Part shown: piece after piece, positions 56,401 through 64,000 of the stretch
How positions within the stretch are numbered: position 1 is the stretch's first letter
Layout: each line of letters starts with the position of its first letter
Assembly: GCA_019638235.1 (NCBI GenBank)
Contig: JAHBUE010000001.1
Coordinates: forward strand, 2,156,492-2,220,491
Length of the DNA stretch: 64,000 nucleotides
Direction: 5' to 3'
Source: Cyclobacteriaceae bacterium
GTDB lineage: Bacteria > Bacteroidota > Bacteroidia > Cytophagales > Cyclobacteriaceae
Position numbers and translations under genes: made by a program
Notes under the pieces: generated by a model
The model's database searches: none
Told to the model about the DNA's origin: nothing
What the model saw: only the letters and a program-made list of their open reading frames with translations

Positions 56401-58180
56401 ATGATTTACCATATTCACCCCGTGCGTAAAGCCTAAGACTTTTAATCGGGAAGGAGCGGCTGTATCCTCCGTGTATGCGCATGCCCATTCGCTGATCGAT
56501 GATTGCTCCTTCCTGCGGATGGAATATCTGTATATGCCCCTGGTATTCATACTCATCGCCACCAAACTGGTAGTTGGCAGGTACACCGCCATTGGCTTCT
56601 CCTCCGGGGTTTTGTGTACGCCAGTCGTCAAAGGCTTTTCCGGCAGTATAGATTCCCTCTTCATAGCCGAACAGCAAATTTTCGGGCATTGTTAAGGATA
56701 TAACGGGTAGTGTATAGCGCGTTTGTGCAAGCGGTGAAATAAAATAGGTTTGTGTTGCCGTTTCGCTGGGCATGTGCCCTTCCTTAAAAGCTTTGGCGCG
56801 TACAACAGTGCCTTTATATATTGGAGATGTTGGCGCATACCAGGGCGATTGATCGTATGTGGATGAGCGACCTGCAATGCGGTTGGGTTGTGCCGACCGG
56901 TCTGTTATCTGTATGGGTTCGGTATATGTATAGGTGTTGATAGGTGCATTTATTAACAATGTGCCGAATGGATTACCCGGATTGTGTGGGTATTGATTCT
57001 TGTAGGAATATGTCGTGCCACCCAGATTGGCTTCGTCTGGTTCGGAACCATCAAGCGTATAAAGAATAATTGCCTCCGGGTCGGCTGTGATGTTTATGGA
57101 AAAAGCGGAACTATAAAATCCACCGGGATGTGAAATTAAGGGTGCATCAAGAAGCGCTTCATATCCCGTAGCTGTTGAGTTGGTCGCTCCAGGCGTAGGC
57201 TGATTGAAGTAATGCCAGCTTCCGTTTCCATCGGGCTGGCGGCCATACGATAGATTTGAAGGAATGGCTACGGCATCCACCATATCAACAAGCGTTCCGT
57301 CAGGGTGAGTAAGCAGAATGGCTTCTCCGTCTGCGCTTATGCTGAAGTTGGTATGCAGTTCACCTTCGCCATTCCAGAATAAACGTTCACCGGGAATCGG
57401 CTCCTCCATCGTTCCGCTGGGCAGCCGCCATCTCACCGCAAGGTTATCACCGCCTGTTCCTTCTTTCATCAGGGCAGCGATGTAATAGTATTGTTCCGCT
57501 TGTAGCGGAATAGACACGGATACCTGCGAAGGGTATTTTCCCCACTCTCTTGAATTTGTCCAACCGTTTACTTCTGCAATCATTACGACATTGGCCGGAT
57601 TGTCATCTGTACTTAAATACAAATGACCACTATCATCGCTGGAAATCCAGAATGTATAGTTGCCCGTAACAGGCGGTTTGATGAATCCGTGTATGCGCTG
57701 ACCATAATTGTCGGCAATATCGCGTGGCGCTTCAAAGTATTGTTTAACAAGGTTTCGTGATGTTGGATTATCAGGATAACTCGCATGATTAGTAAGATTT
57801 GAAATGCTTGTACCCCCGATATTGGTGAAGACTTCACGCATCAGCCCATTATTCCATTCGCCCGGAACAGGCTTACGATTTTTGCCTGATGCCCATACCA
57901 AAAGGTATTCGCCCGGCTGAATGGTTACATCCGGAAACGTCCATTTGAAAGGTTGGCTTGCATTATCGGTAAGACCATAACCTGTCAGGTTAACGGGAGA
58001 GGCTCCGGAGTTGTACAACTCAACCCAATCGCTGAAATCGCCATCTTCATCAGCAATGATGGAAGCATTTGACGAAATGACTTCGTTAATACGAACGCTT
58101 TGCGCTGATACATGTAATGATGCATACAGGAAAAGCAGCGATAAAACGGAAAAATAGAATTGCTTGCGGAAGAATAACAT
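53450..58180 (-). CDS. Giant secreted CotH-kinase protein with LTD, PA14-like and type IX sorting domains
   Basis: 1576 residues. Seen in order: signal peptide; lamin-tail domain (RINEVISSNASIIADEDGDF, SDWVELYNSG) at about 28-110; a PA14/GLEYA-like domain (QRIHGFIKPPVTGNYTFWIS); chitobiase-type module (PEAIILYTLDGSEPDEANLG); CotH kinase-like domain (IMLRNSGNDWDHTYFRDAAT, then NNIKFWRL and MLYDTDFGFGLWD) around 590-900; an InlB-like repeat (GYQFAGWTGIANNNTAKIQV); jelly-roll and cadherin-like regions; and a C-terminal type IX sorting domain (SIYPNPVSERAIVQLTLARE). It is exported to the surface, where CotH domains may phosphorylate or bind other proteins. Substrate unknown. Confidence 0.88.
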   Translation of the reverse strand: MLFFRKQFYFSVLSLLFLYASLHVSAQSVRINEVISSNASIIADEDGDFSDWVELYNSGASPVNLTGYGLTDNASQPFKWTFPDVTIQPGEYLLVWASGKNRKPVPGEWNNGLMREVFTNIGGTSISNLTNHASYPDNPTSRNLVKQYFEAPRDIADNYGQRIHGFIKPPVTGNYTFWISSDDSGHLYLSTDDNPANVVMIAEVNGWTNSREWGKYPSQVSVSIPLQAEQYYYIAALMKEGTGGDNLAVRWRLPSGTMEEPIPGERLFWNGEGELHTNFSISADGEAILLTHPDGTLVDMVDAVAIPSNLSYGRQPDGNGSWHYFNQPTPGATNSTATGYEALLDAPLISHPGGFYSSAFSINITADPEAIILYTLDGSEPDEANLGGTTYSYKNQYPHNPGNPFGTLLINAPINTYTYTEPIQITDRSAQPNRIAGRSSTYDQSPWYAPTSPIYKGTVVRAKAFKEGHMPSETATQTYFISPLAQTRYTLPVISLTMPENLLFGYEEGIYTAGKAFDDWRTQNPGGEANGGVPANYQFGGDEYEYQGHIQIFHPQEGAIIDQRMGMRIHGGYSRSFPIKSLRLYARGEYGKSYFEYPIFAERSSTEYKRIMLRNSGNDWDHTYFRDAATQAIASPLKIDRQAYRPAVVFFNGEYWGLHNMRERFDKHYFNRMYGVDAENLDILEANAIVDEGDPNHYNATISYIQANGLVQDEHYEYIKTRIDVENYIDYQIMQIFARNTDWPGNNIKFWRLKTNEYQPNAPQGHDGRWRWMLYDTDFGFGLWDNTYTHNTLAFAAQPNGPGWPNPPWSTFLFREFLKNEKFKIAFINRFDDLLNTAFRPERTTTIINEMKQAYIPEMAEHIARWKVPQNMNTWNNRVDVMIDFAQKRPAHQRQHLRSFFVLGNDINLTVDVSNPQHGHVRVNTIEVKGSTPGINENPYPFTGVYSRGIPVELEAIPAPGYQFAGWTGIANNNTAKIQVTPQGNISLVAHFVEGESTQLIHYWNFNNSTDVNTLLAVTSSIVGTPTIEHEVGAGGSSEIQITSNTTGQGFEITNPNARNGDAAGAHLRLNNPFNGTASATLIFSLPTIGYKDVVFKYGTRRSGSGAGTQLIEYSTDGNTFTSFGTFSPADGNPTVATFDFSSITAVNDNSNFKIRITFEQGSGGVVGNNRFDNVTVDATPLSGTNVPPIIAQPVGLITLIEEGTNHVVDLNTVFTDINDDPLTFTAIEDVSGFAGFSLTDNTLTIFALKRGDAAITITADDGHATPVSHTFRVLVYPKAFVLQDNDFTFSAWDSEYPERTYPEHILFLQSDVDDPNLNYPLLFPYYVAHDDYHIDDAATIGFPYKSTGRSRLNGLGEDGISFINTGRGRDLGGLLLAINTEGLDAVHADWLCQTLLQNSRIYGINLQYRVGTQGNFSNIPDAGAAYVSGSDGHIRSFTDVQLPAALVGHTYVQLLWRYHHISVTSGPRAQLRLDNITIAGKQTVVSIDGPIEAEGRSIYPNPVSERAIVQLTLARESNVKITLTDMMGRTQFLVANELMEQGKHERTFDTSALSAGSYIVTIQTHAGVTHHKVVK

Positions 58181-58316
58181 CAGTTAGCCTGTTTTATATT
58201 ATTATATATGAACTTGTAATGTAAGGTAATCTGACCTTATCTCAAATACTTGTAGTACAAACGGTAGCCCGTTATCGTTATCCTGTTTTGTGTATCGATA
58301 GATAGGGGTCAGAGTT

Positions 58317-59255
58317 CTAAAATCTAACCACTTTTCTTCCTTTTGATTGGTCGGACAGGTTTGCAAATTCAATCTTTTTCCGGTTAGCATTTTTACGGAA
58401 GAGGTGAAGCATAATGCCATCTTTTAGTCCCACCTCCGGCACTTGTATATATTTTGCATTAGCCCAGTCCATTACCTTTATGTAAATATCGCTGGCCGGT
58501 ACAATAACATCAGCGCGGTCGGGGTTCATTTGTAATTGATAGATACGCTCTTCAAGAGAATGTTTCTCAACCATCTCTTTTATTTCGCGTATTTTCTTTA
58601 ATGACATCAGCCGGTGTGGCTTGAGTTGTGCAAGGTCGAATATTTTACTGATGTTACCACCCGTACCAATGGCCGTAACTTTTCCGTAACCGGGTTGAAC
58701 GTGTTGCTTAACCCATTTTTCCATTTCGGCCCAAATAGCAGGGGAGTCGTTGCGCTCAAGAATGCGTACGGAACCGACTTTGAATGAACGGGTCTTTACT
58801 TTTTTCCCATGCACATAAATATTCAATTCCGTGCTGCCACCACCCACATCAATGTGCAGGTATGTAGCATCATTCAGGTATGATATAATGGCATCGTTAA
58901 TGTATTCGGCTTCCTGTTTGCCGTCAATAATGTTGATATCAAGCCCTATTTCTTTCTTAACCTGGTTTGCCAGTTCCATTCCGTTTTCCGATTCGCGCAT
59001 GGCCGATGTGGCGCAAGCCATGTAATCATCTACCTCATAGAGTTCAATCAGGCTTTTAAAAACCTGCATCAGTTTTTTAAACTTTTCAATACTCTTGTCG
59101 CTTATGCGATTCATGGTAAATACATCGTGCCCCAGCCGCAGCGGGAAACGAACGTATTCCATTTTTTTGAAGACGACCCGTTCAGGAGAGTTGAGAACAG
59201 ATGAGACCTGGAAGCGAATGGCGTTTGAGCCAATATCAACGGCAGCTAATTTCAT
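58317..59255 (-). CDS. Ppx/GppA-family exopolyphosphatase or pppGpp phosphatase
   Basis: 312 residues of the actin-like ASKHA fold. Motifs: KLAAVDIGSNAIRFQVSSVL (phosphate 1), ATSAMRESENG, GKQEAEYI, THIDVGGGSTE-like YLHIDVGGGSTELNIY (phosphate 2) and ATAIGTGGNISKIFDLAQ. It hydrolyses polyphosphate ends or converts pppGpp to ppGpp; it lacks the C-terminal HD-like extension of long Ppx enzymes. The promoter faces the methionine locus, and ppk1 lies on the other side of the CotH gene. Confidence 0.9.
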   Translation of the reverse strand: MKLAAVDIGSNAIRFQVSSVLNSPERVVFKKMEYVRFPLRLGHDVFTMNRISDKSIEKFKKLMQVFKSLIELYEVDDYMACATSAMRESENGMELANQVKKEIGLDINIIDGKQEAEYINDAIISYLNDATYLHIDVGGGSTELNIYVHGKKVKTRSFKVGSVRILERNDSPAIWAEMEKWVKQHVQPGYGKVTAIGTGGNISKIFDLAQLKPHRLMSLKKIREIKEMVEKHSLEERIYQLQMNPDRADVIVPASDIYIKVMDWANAKYIQVPEVGLKDGIMLHLFRKNANRKKIEFANLSDQSKGRKVVRF

Positions 59256-59262
59256 GCTGAGG

Positions 59263-59270
59263 CAAAAATA
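59263..59270 (-). promoter_or_regulatory. -7 box of the Ppx/GppA gene
   Basis: TATTTTTG on the minus strand, ending 7 bases before the ATG; a short or leaderless transcript is predicted. Confidence 0.5.
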
Positions 59271-59317
59271 AGGTATTGACTTTTCTTTTTAAGCAACTTC
59301 TTTTGTTTCTTTGTAGC

Positions 59318-59430
59318 ACTTATCCAGAAAGACCGAGGGATTGGGCCCTATGACGTCTTAGCATCCTGTTCAAACGATTGTTGAACGTTGTGCTAAATCC
59401 CATTCCGATACCTGTCGGGAGAAGATAAGT
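59318..59430 (+). ncRNA. SAM-I (S-box) riboswitch aptamer upstream of metH
   Basis: P1 pairs ACTTATC (59318-59324) with GATAAGT (59424-59430). The S-box core is recognisable: CCAGAAAGACCGAGGGA, then TTGGGCCCTATGACGTCTTA, GCATCC, and GTGCTAAATCCCATTCCG with the kink-turn and P3/P4 helices. The element binds S-adenosylmethionine and lowers expression of methionine synthesis genes; here it controls the split methionine synthase. A weak promoter box (TTTCTTTG, 59306-59313) would start transcription at the first P1 base. Confidence 0.93.
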
Positions 59431-59445
59431 AACCCACCTTACCGG

Positions 59446-59490
59446 GCTCTCTGGATAATAACGCGGTATATCCGCTCAGCAGAGCTTATG
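59446..59490 (+). promoter_or_regulatory. Expression platform of the SAM riboswitch
   Basis: TCTGGATAA (59450-59458) is the exact complement of TTATCCAGA (59320-59328), which includes the P1 5' strand. GCTCT (59446-59450) can instead pair with AGAGC (59481-59485) just before the ATG at 59488, around an inner GCGG-TATAT-CCGC hairpin. These exclusive pairings suggest translational OFF control when SAM is bound. No T-run terminator is present. Confidence 0.55.
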
Positions 59491-60492
59491 AAAATTGAAG
59501 ATATTTTAAAAGAACGCATACTGGTACTTGACGGAGCAATGGGTACCATGATTCAACGTTATGCGTTGGAAGAAGCCGATTTTCGCGGTGATCGGTTTAG
59601 CAACCATGCGCATCCGTTAAAAGGCAACAACGATTTATTATCCATCACCCGACCTGATATTATCAGGGAAATTCATAACAAATACTTAGCAGCAGGAGCG
59701 GATATAATAGAAACAAATACATTCAGCAGCACCAGCATCGCCCAGGCGGATTATCATTTAGAGTCGCTTGCATACGAACTAAATTTTCAATCGGCCAAAA
59801 TTGCTAAAGAAGTAGCGGTTGAGCTTACAAATACTAATTCGGATAAACCCCGGTTTGTGGCCGGGGCGCTGGGGCCTACAAACAAAACAGCCTCCATATC
59901 CCCACAGGTAAACGACCCGGGTTATCGGGCTATTACATTCGACCAATTGGTTGATGCTTATTATGAACAAACAAAAGGGCTTGTTGAGGGCGGTTCAGAC
60001 TTGTTGCTGGTTGAAACAATTTTCGATACGCTCAATGCCAAGGCTGCGTTGTTCGCCATTCAAAAATATTTTGATGATTCGGGAAAGGCTATACCCATTA
60101 TGGTATCAGGCACTATAACCGATGCCAGTGGAAGAACACTTTCCGGCCAGACAACTGAAGCCTTTTTGATTTCGGTTTCGCATGTTCCATTGCTTAGTGT
60201 GGGGTTGAATTGTGCGCTGGGCGCTAATCAACTACGTCCTTACCTCCAGGTAATGGCACGCGAGTCTGAAACTTTCGTAAGTGCCTACCCGAATGCCGGT
60301 TTGCCTAATGAATTCGGACACTATGACCAGACACCTGAAGAAATGGCCGCACAGGTTGAAGAATACCTGAAAGAAGGGTTAGTGAATATCGTAGGAGGAT
60401 GTTGCGGGACTACGCCTGACCACATTAAAAAAATTGCTGAGGTGGCGAAGAAGTATAAGCCTCGTGTTATTGATTTATTGGTCGTTGGTTAA
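59488..60492 (+). CDS. metH: Methionine synthase, homocysteine-binding module (separate N-terminal part)
   Basis: 334 residues matching the first domain of cobalamin-dependent methionine synthase: [53 protein letters not shown], and zinc ligands in [15 protein letters not shown] (Cys about 242) and [13 protein letters not shown] (Cys pair about 306). It binds homocysteine and zinc. The remaining domains are encoded 424 bases downstream in another gene; such a split at this domain border is common in Bacteroidota. Between them a four-helix-bundle gene with inverted flanks is inserted. Regulated by the SAM riboswitch. Confidence 0.94.
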   Translation: MKIEDILKERILVLDGAMGTMIQRYALEEADFRGDRFSNHAHPLKGNNDLLSITRPDIIREIHNKYLAAGADIIETNTFSSTSIAQADYHLESLAYELNFQSAKIAKEVAVELTNTNSDKPRFVAGALGPTNKTASISPQVNDPGYRAITFDQLVDAYYEQTKGLVEGGSDLLLVETIFDTLNAKAALFAIQKYFDDSGKAIPIMVSGTITDASGRTLSGQTTEAFLISVSHVPLLSVGLNCALGANQLRPYLQVMARESETFVSAYPNAGLPNEFGHYDQTPEEMAAQVEEYLKEGLVNIVGGCCGTTPDHIKKIAEVAKKYKPRVIDLLVVG

Positions 60493-60513
60493 TAGTCCAT
60501 AGTCGATAGTTGA
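60492..60513 (+). repeat. Left arm: three 7-bp units (TAGTCCA TAGTCGA TAGTTGA)
   Basis: Begins immediately after the metH N-part stop codon. Units at 60493-60499, 60500-60506 and 60507-60513. It pairs with the right arm at 60903-60923 in 19 of 21 positions (two G-U). Confidence 0.85.
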
Positions 60514-60538
60514 CAGAATAATATAAATCAAGAGTTAT

Positions 60539-60898
60539 ATGGCGTTCAAATTTGAAAACCTAAAAGTCTGGCAAAGGTCAATAGAACTCTCAGGCGAAAT
60601 TTTTGAGCTAACTGAAAAATTCCCTAAGAGAGAAATGTTTGTTCTGACTTCCCAGAGTCAACGGGCATCAGATTCTATTGCATTAAACATAGCTGAGGGG
60701 TCAACCGGTCAGACTAATCCTGAATTCAGGAGATTTTTAGCAATTGCACTTCGTTCTGCGATTGAAGTGGTCTGTTGTCTTCATATCGGAAAGAGGAGAA
60801 AGTTGATTAATGAAAGCGAGTTCAGCTATTTCTACAATTTTTTGACCGAGATAGTAAAAAGTATTCAAGCTCTGCGAAATTCAATTAAAATAAAGTGA
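60539..60898 (+). CDS. Four-helix-bundle protein (S23/23S rRNA IVS type) inside the metH locus
   Basis: 119 residues. Family signature: [60 protein letters not shown] and [15 protein letters not shown]. These proteins occur in intervening sequences of 23S rRNA genes in many bacteria, and a distant relative (Avd) helps diversity-generating retroelements; their activity is unknown, though nucleic-acid binding is suspected. Here the gene lies between the two methionine synthase genes, with its TGA at 60896-60898 overlapping a possible GTG (60895) for the next one. Inverted 7-bp-unit arms flank it. Confidence 0.92.
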   Translation: MAFKFENLKVWQRSIELSGEIFELTEKFPKREMFVLTSQSQRASDSIALNIAEGSTGQTNPEFRRFLAIALRSAIEVVCCLHIGKRRKLINESEFSYFYNFLTEIVKSIQALRNSIKIK

Positions 60899-60902
60899 GC
60901 CA

Positions 60903-60924
60903 TCGACCATTAACTATGGACTAT
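60903..60924 (+). repeat. Right arm: inverted 7-bp units overlapping the metH C-part start
   Basis: TCGACCA, TTAACTA and TGGACTA (60903-60923) are inverted relatives of the left-arm units. The ATG of the next gene (60916-60918) lies inside this arm, so pairing would hide the start codon. Confidence 0.85.
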
Positions 60925-63603
60925 CGTCTGAAATTGAGCGGACTCGAACCGGTAACGGTAACTCCTGCTTCTAATTTTATTAACATAGGAGAGCGGACAA
61001 ACGTAACCGGCTCGGCAAAATTTTTAAAACTAATCAAGGAAGATAAGTTTGACGAAGCCCTTGATGTAGCGCTTGACCAGGTGCGTGGTGGCGCCCAGGT
61101 GATTGATGTGAACATGGATGAGGGTATGCTTGATTCCCAGGCTGCAATGGTGCGCTTTCTTAATTTGATGGCATCCGAACCGGAAATTGCGCGTGTACCC
61201 GTTATGATTGATTCATCCAAATGGGAAGTGATTGAAGCAGGTTTAAAGTGTTTGCAGGGCAAGGGCATTGTAAACTCCATCAGCTTGAAAGTCGGTGAAG
61301 AAGAATTTATTCGCCAGGCAAAATTAGTCAGGCGTTACGGTGCAGCCGTTGTGGTCATGGCCTTTGATGAGCATGGCCAGGCCGATACGTTTGAGAGAAG
61401 AACGACTATATGTAAACGAGCCTACGAGATATTAGTAAACGAAATTAAATTTCCTCCCCAGGATATCATCTTCGACCCGAATATTTTCCCGGTGGCTACC
61501 GGAATAGAGGAGCATAGAAATTACGCGCTCGATTTTTTCCAAGCAACGAAATGGATTCGCGAAAATCTTCCCCATGCTCACGTGAGTGGGGGAGTGAGTA
61601 ATGTTTCCTTTAGTTTTCGTGGAAATCAGAAAGTTCGCGAGGCCATGCACGCGGCTTTTCTTTATCATGGTATTCAGCACGGAATGGATATGGGTATTGT
61701 GAACCCTACTATGTTGGAAGTGTATGATGAGGTTGATAAGGAATTACTGGAACGGGTTGAGGATGTTTTGCTGAACAGGAGAGATGATGCGACTGAACGA
61801 TTGCTGGAGTTTGCTGAAACCGTTAAAGGTTCTGCAAAGAAGAAAGAAACAGATGATTCGTGGCGAAGCGGTGACGTAGAGGAGCGTATCACACATGCAT
61901 TAGTAAAAGGTATAGTCGATTTTATTGATGAGGATACGGAAGAGGCAAGACAGAAATACGATAAACCACTTGACGTGATTGAAGGCCCGTTAATGACAGG
62001 AATGAATGTGGTGGGCGACCTTTTCGGCTCGGGAAAAATGTTTTTGCCGCAAGTAGTGAAGAGCGCACGGGTTATGAAGAAAGCGGTGGCCTATCTTGAG
62101 CCATTTCTGCAAGAAGAAAAAATAAGAAGTGGCCAGGTGGGTAAACCGGCTGCAAAGATTTTGTTAGCTACGGTGAAAGGAGATGTGCACGACATCGGAA
62201 AAAATATAGTGGGTGTAGTGTTGGCCTGCAATAATTACGAGGTGGTTGATTTGGGTGTTATGGTTCCTGCCGATAAAATTCTTGATGCTGCAAAGAAGGA
62301 GAACGTGGATATTATCGGGTTGAGCGGATTGATTACGCCTTCGCTGGATGAAATGGTGTATGTGGCGAAGGAGATGCAGCGCGAAAAATTTGAACTGCCC
62401 TTGCTGATAGGCGGAGCGACCACTTCGCGTATTCATACGGCCGTGAAAATTGACCCGGTGTACGAAGGGCCGGTTGTGTATGTGCTTGATGCTTCACGCA
62501 GTGTGCCGGTGGCAAGTGAATTAATTAGTGATTTAGCGCGCGAGAGTTTTAAAAGAAAAACCAAAGAAGAGTACATCAAACTTCGTAAAGACCACGAAAG
62601 CAAAAAGGAACTAAAAAGCTATATTTCTTTGCAAGATGCCAGAAAGAATAAAACTGCAATCGACTGGAATGCTTTTGTGCCGGTGAAGCCTTCTTTTTAT
62701 GGTAAGAAAGTGTTGCTTAGTTATCCATTGGAAGAATTGCGCAACTATATCGACTGGACACCCTTCTTTCAAACCTGGATGTTGGCCGGACGATACCCCG
62801 GTATCTTGAATGATTCTGTTGTTGGCGCTGAAGCGAAAAAACTTTTTGATGATGCGCAAACAATGCTCGATTCTATTATTAAAGAAAAGAGTTTGCAGGC
62901 AAATGGTGTTATTGCTTTTTATCGTGCAAGTCGCACACACGCAGAAGATGTGAAATTGTATAATAACGATACTGACGAAATACCTTTCGCTACGTTGCAT
63001 TTCCTTCGTCAGCAAAACAAGAAGGCTCAGGGGTTGCCCAATTTTTCATTGGCTGATTTTATCGCACCTGCCGATTCTGGTAAAGCTGATTATATCGGCA
63101 TGTTTGCGGTTACGGCCGGTATCGGACTGGAAAAATTGATTGAGAAATATAAGGCTGCACACGATGACTATTCTGAAATTATGGCAAAAGCACTTGCCGA
63201 CAGGCTTGCTGAGGCATTTGCTGAATGCCTGCACGAACGTGTGCGCAAAGAGTTTTGGGGCTATGCAGGTAGCGAACACCTTTCCAGTGATGAGCTGATT
63301 TCTGAAAAGTATCAGGGCATACGTCCTGCCCCGGGTTACCCGGCTTGCCCCGACCACACAGAGAAGCGTACCATTTTTGAAATACTCGAAGCCGAGAAAG
63401 AAGCGGGTATCAAACTGACGGAATCGTGTGCTATGTATCCGGCTGCCGCAGTAAGCGGGTATTATTTTTCAAATCCGTCATCAAAATATTTTGGTTTGGG
63501 TAAAATTGAAAAAGACCAGGTTGAGGATTACGCTGAACGCAAGAGTATGAGTGTAGAAGTAGTTGAGAAATGGTTAGCACCGAATCTGAGTTATGATGTT
63601 TGA
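60916..63603 (+). CDS. metH: Methionine synthase, pterin-, cobalamin- and activation-domain part
   Basis: 895 residues from ATG 60916 (902 from GTG 60895, which overlaps the preceding TGA). Domains: pterin-binding barrel ([35 protein letters not shown]), cap and cobalamin domain with the His-ligand motif [14 protein letters not shown] (about residue 423) plus [13 protein letters not shown] and [13 protein letters not shown], and SAM-dependent reactivation domain ([34 protein letters not shown]). It carries methyl from methyltetrahydrofolate via B12 to homocysteine bound by the upstream protein. The two proteins must form one complex. Full length for this part. Confidence 0.95.
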   Translation: MDYRLKLSGLEPVTVTPASNFINIGERTNVTGSAKFLKLIKEDKFDEALDVALDQVRGGAQVIDVNMDEGMLDSQAAMVRFLNLMASEPEIARVPVMIDSSKWEVIEAGLKCLQGKGIVNSISLKVGEEEFIRQAKLVRRYGAAVVVMAFDEHGQADTFERRTTICKRAYEILVNEIKFPPQDIIFDPNIFPVATGIEEHRNYALDFFQATKWIRENLPHAHVSGGVSNVSFSFRGNQKVREAMHAAFLYHGIQHGMDMGIVNPTMLEVYDEVDKELLERVEDVLLNRRDDATERLLEFAETVKGSAKKKETDDSWRSGDVEERITHALVKGIVDFIDEDTEEARQKYDKPLDVIEGPLMTGMNVVGDLFGSGKMFLPQVVKSARVMKKAVAYLEPFLQEEKIRSGQVGKPAAKILLATVKGDVHDIGKNIVGVVLACNNYEVVDLGVMVPADKILDAAKKENVDIIGLSGLITPSLDEMVYVAKEMQREKFELPLLIGGATTSRIHTAVKIDPVYEGPVVYVLDASRSVPVASELISDLARESFKRKTKEEYIKLRKDHESKKELKSYISLQDARKNKTAIDWNAFVPVKPSFYGKKVLLSYPLEELRNYIDWTPFFQTWMLAGRYPGILNDSVVGAEAKKLFDDAQTMLDSIIKEKSLQANGVIAFYRASRTHAEDVKLYNNDTDEIPFATLHFLRQQNKKAQGLPNFSLADFIAPADSGKADYIGMFAVTAGIGLEKLIEKYKAAHDDYSEIMAKALADRLAEAFAECLHERVRKEFWGYAGSEHLSSDELISEKYQGIRPAPGYPACPDHTEKRTIFEILEAEKEAGIKLTESCAMYPAAAVSGYYFSNPSSKYFGLGKIEKDQVEDYAERKSMSVEVVEKWLAPNLSYDV

Positions 63604-63604
63604 A

Positions 63605-63652
63605 GTGTTGGTGTGTTAATGTGTTAATGTGTTGATGTGCTGATGTGTTAAA
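63605..63652 (+). repeat. Array of six 8-bp units before a second four-helix-bundle gene
   Basis: Units GTGTTGGT, GTGTTAAT, GTGTTAAT, GTGTTGAT, GTGCTGAT and GTGTTAAA run without gaps, beginning one base after the metH C-part stop. Placement mirrors the left arm at 60493. An inverted partner array would be expected past the window end. Confidence 0.8.
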
Positions 63653-63670
63653 ATTTTGTTCTGTAAATAT

Positions 63671-64000
63671 ATGACGAAAGTTACCCATTTTGAGGATTTA
63701 AGATGCTGGCAATTGGCAAGGGAGTTAGTCAGGCTTGTATTTAAAGCATGTGAAGAAGGAAAGCTGACTAAAGATTTTGAAACTAAAGCGCAAATAAAAA
63801 AGGCTGCTGTGTCTGTAATGAATAATATCGCTGAGGGATTTGGCAGGTTTAGCAATAAGGAGTTTATCCGGTTTCTTGACTTCTCTCAAAGCTCTTGTAT
63901 CGAAGTAAAGAGCATGACTTATATACTAGAGGACATGGATTATTTATCAAAAGATAAAATAAACGTAATAAGGGATAAAGCTGAAGAAACGAAAAACTCT
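63671..64000 (+). CDS. Four-helix-bundle protein (S23/IVS type), 3' truncated by the window
   Basis: At least 110 residues from ATG 63671; it continues past the edge. Signature: KVTHFEDLRCWQLARELVRL, AQIKKAAVSVMNNIAEGFGR, FSNKEFIRFLDFSQSSCIEV. It belongs to the same family as the 60539 gene but is clearly divergent in sequence, so it is not a recent copy. It lies 18 bases after the 8-bp-unit array. The 3' flank cannot be seen. Confidence 0.9.
   Translation, partial: MTKVTHFEDLRCWQLARELVRLVFKACEEGKLTKDFETKAQIKKAAVSVMNNIAEGFGRFSNKEFIRFLDFSQSSCIEVKSMTYILEDMDYLSKDKINVIRDKAEETKNS

Noticed and set aside
60492..60924. Diversity-generating retroelement, because Avd accessory proteins share the four-helix-bundle fold
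   Set aside because: No reverse transcriptase, template repeat or variable repeat is present in the window, and the sequence signature is of the S23/IVS type.
59488..63603. Methionine synthase split caused by the four-helix-bundle insertion
   Set aside because: The split falls exactly at a domain border and is common in Bacteroidota lacking an insertion, so the two events are probably unrelated.
63605..63652. CRISPR-like array
   Set aside because: The 8-bp units are contiguous with no spacers and there are no cas genes; it is a minisatellite.

Overview
This window reads as a chromosomal segment of a Bacteroidota bacterium, most likely of the order Cytophagales. The evidence is a SusC/SusD glycan-uptake locus, two large secreted proteins with type IX secretion C-terminal tails, DUF5686 and DUF5777 outer-membrane proteins, an ECF sigma factor paired with an anti-sigma/beta-barrel fusion, and repeated promoter boxes of the Bacteroidota form TAnnTTTG instead of E. 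coli-like -10 boxes. Shine-Dalgarno sequences are largely absent, as expected for the phylum.

Layout. 1-8.4 kb: end of a nucleoside transporter, trmH, a SanA-like protein, a DUF5686 barrel, then the translation cluster thrS-infC-rpmI-rplT; infC has no ATG and appears to start at AUU. 8.4-14 kb: a lone IS1-type transposase, a small membrane protein, two tandem candidate small RNAs sharing a 20-nt 5' segment, the sigma/anti-sigma pair, and a lipoprotein-YceI-DUF5777 cluster. 14-24.8 kb: mixed housekeeping and accessory genes (MoeB-rhodanese, RidA, an AAA ATPase behind twin palindromes, LhgO, a large sensor without an output domain, MsrA, an esterase) and a toxin-antitoxin pair whose toxin is frameshifted.

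24.8-46.8 kb: a maltose/starch utilisation locus. SusC (frameshifted in this sequence), SusD, a SusE-like protein and a secreted GH13 amylase handle the polymer outside. An MFS sugar transporter, cytoplasmic GH31 alpha-glucosidase, GH65 maltose phosphorylase, beta-phosphoglucomutase and a ROK sugar kinase process it inside. A LacI-family regulator has matching operator-like palindromes in both divergent control regions. A GH53 galactanase and a GH5-like enzyme sit inside the same block.

47-64 kb: a leucine-rich-repeat protein, gyrB, ppk1, a Uma2-type nuclease, a giant CotH-containing secreted protein, a Ppx/GppA phosphatase, and a SAM-I riboswitch controlling a methionine synthase split into two genes. 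The most unusual structure is here. A four-helix-bundle (23S rRNA intervening-sequence type) gene sits between the two halves of methionine synthase, bounded by inverted arrays of 7-bp units that can pair into a 21-bp stem. A second such gene follows the locus behind an array of 8-bp units. This looks like an IVS-like element living in protein-coding mRNA.

Two frameshifts (toxin, SusC) may be real or may be assembly errors. I saw no tRNA, rRNA or CRISPR array.
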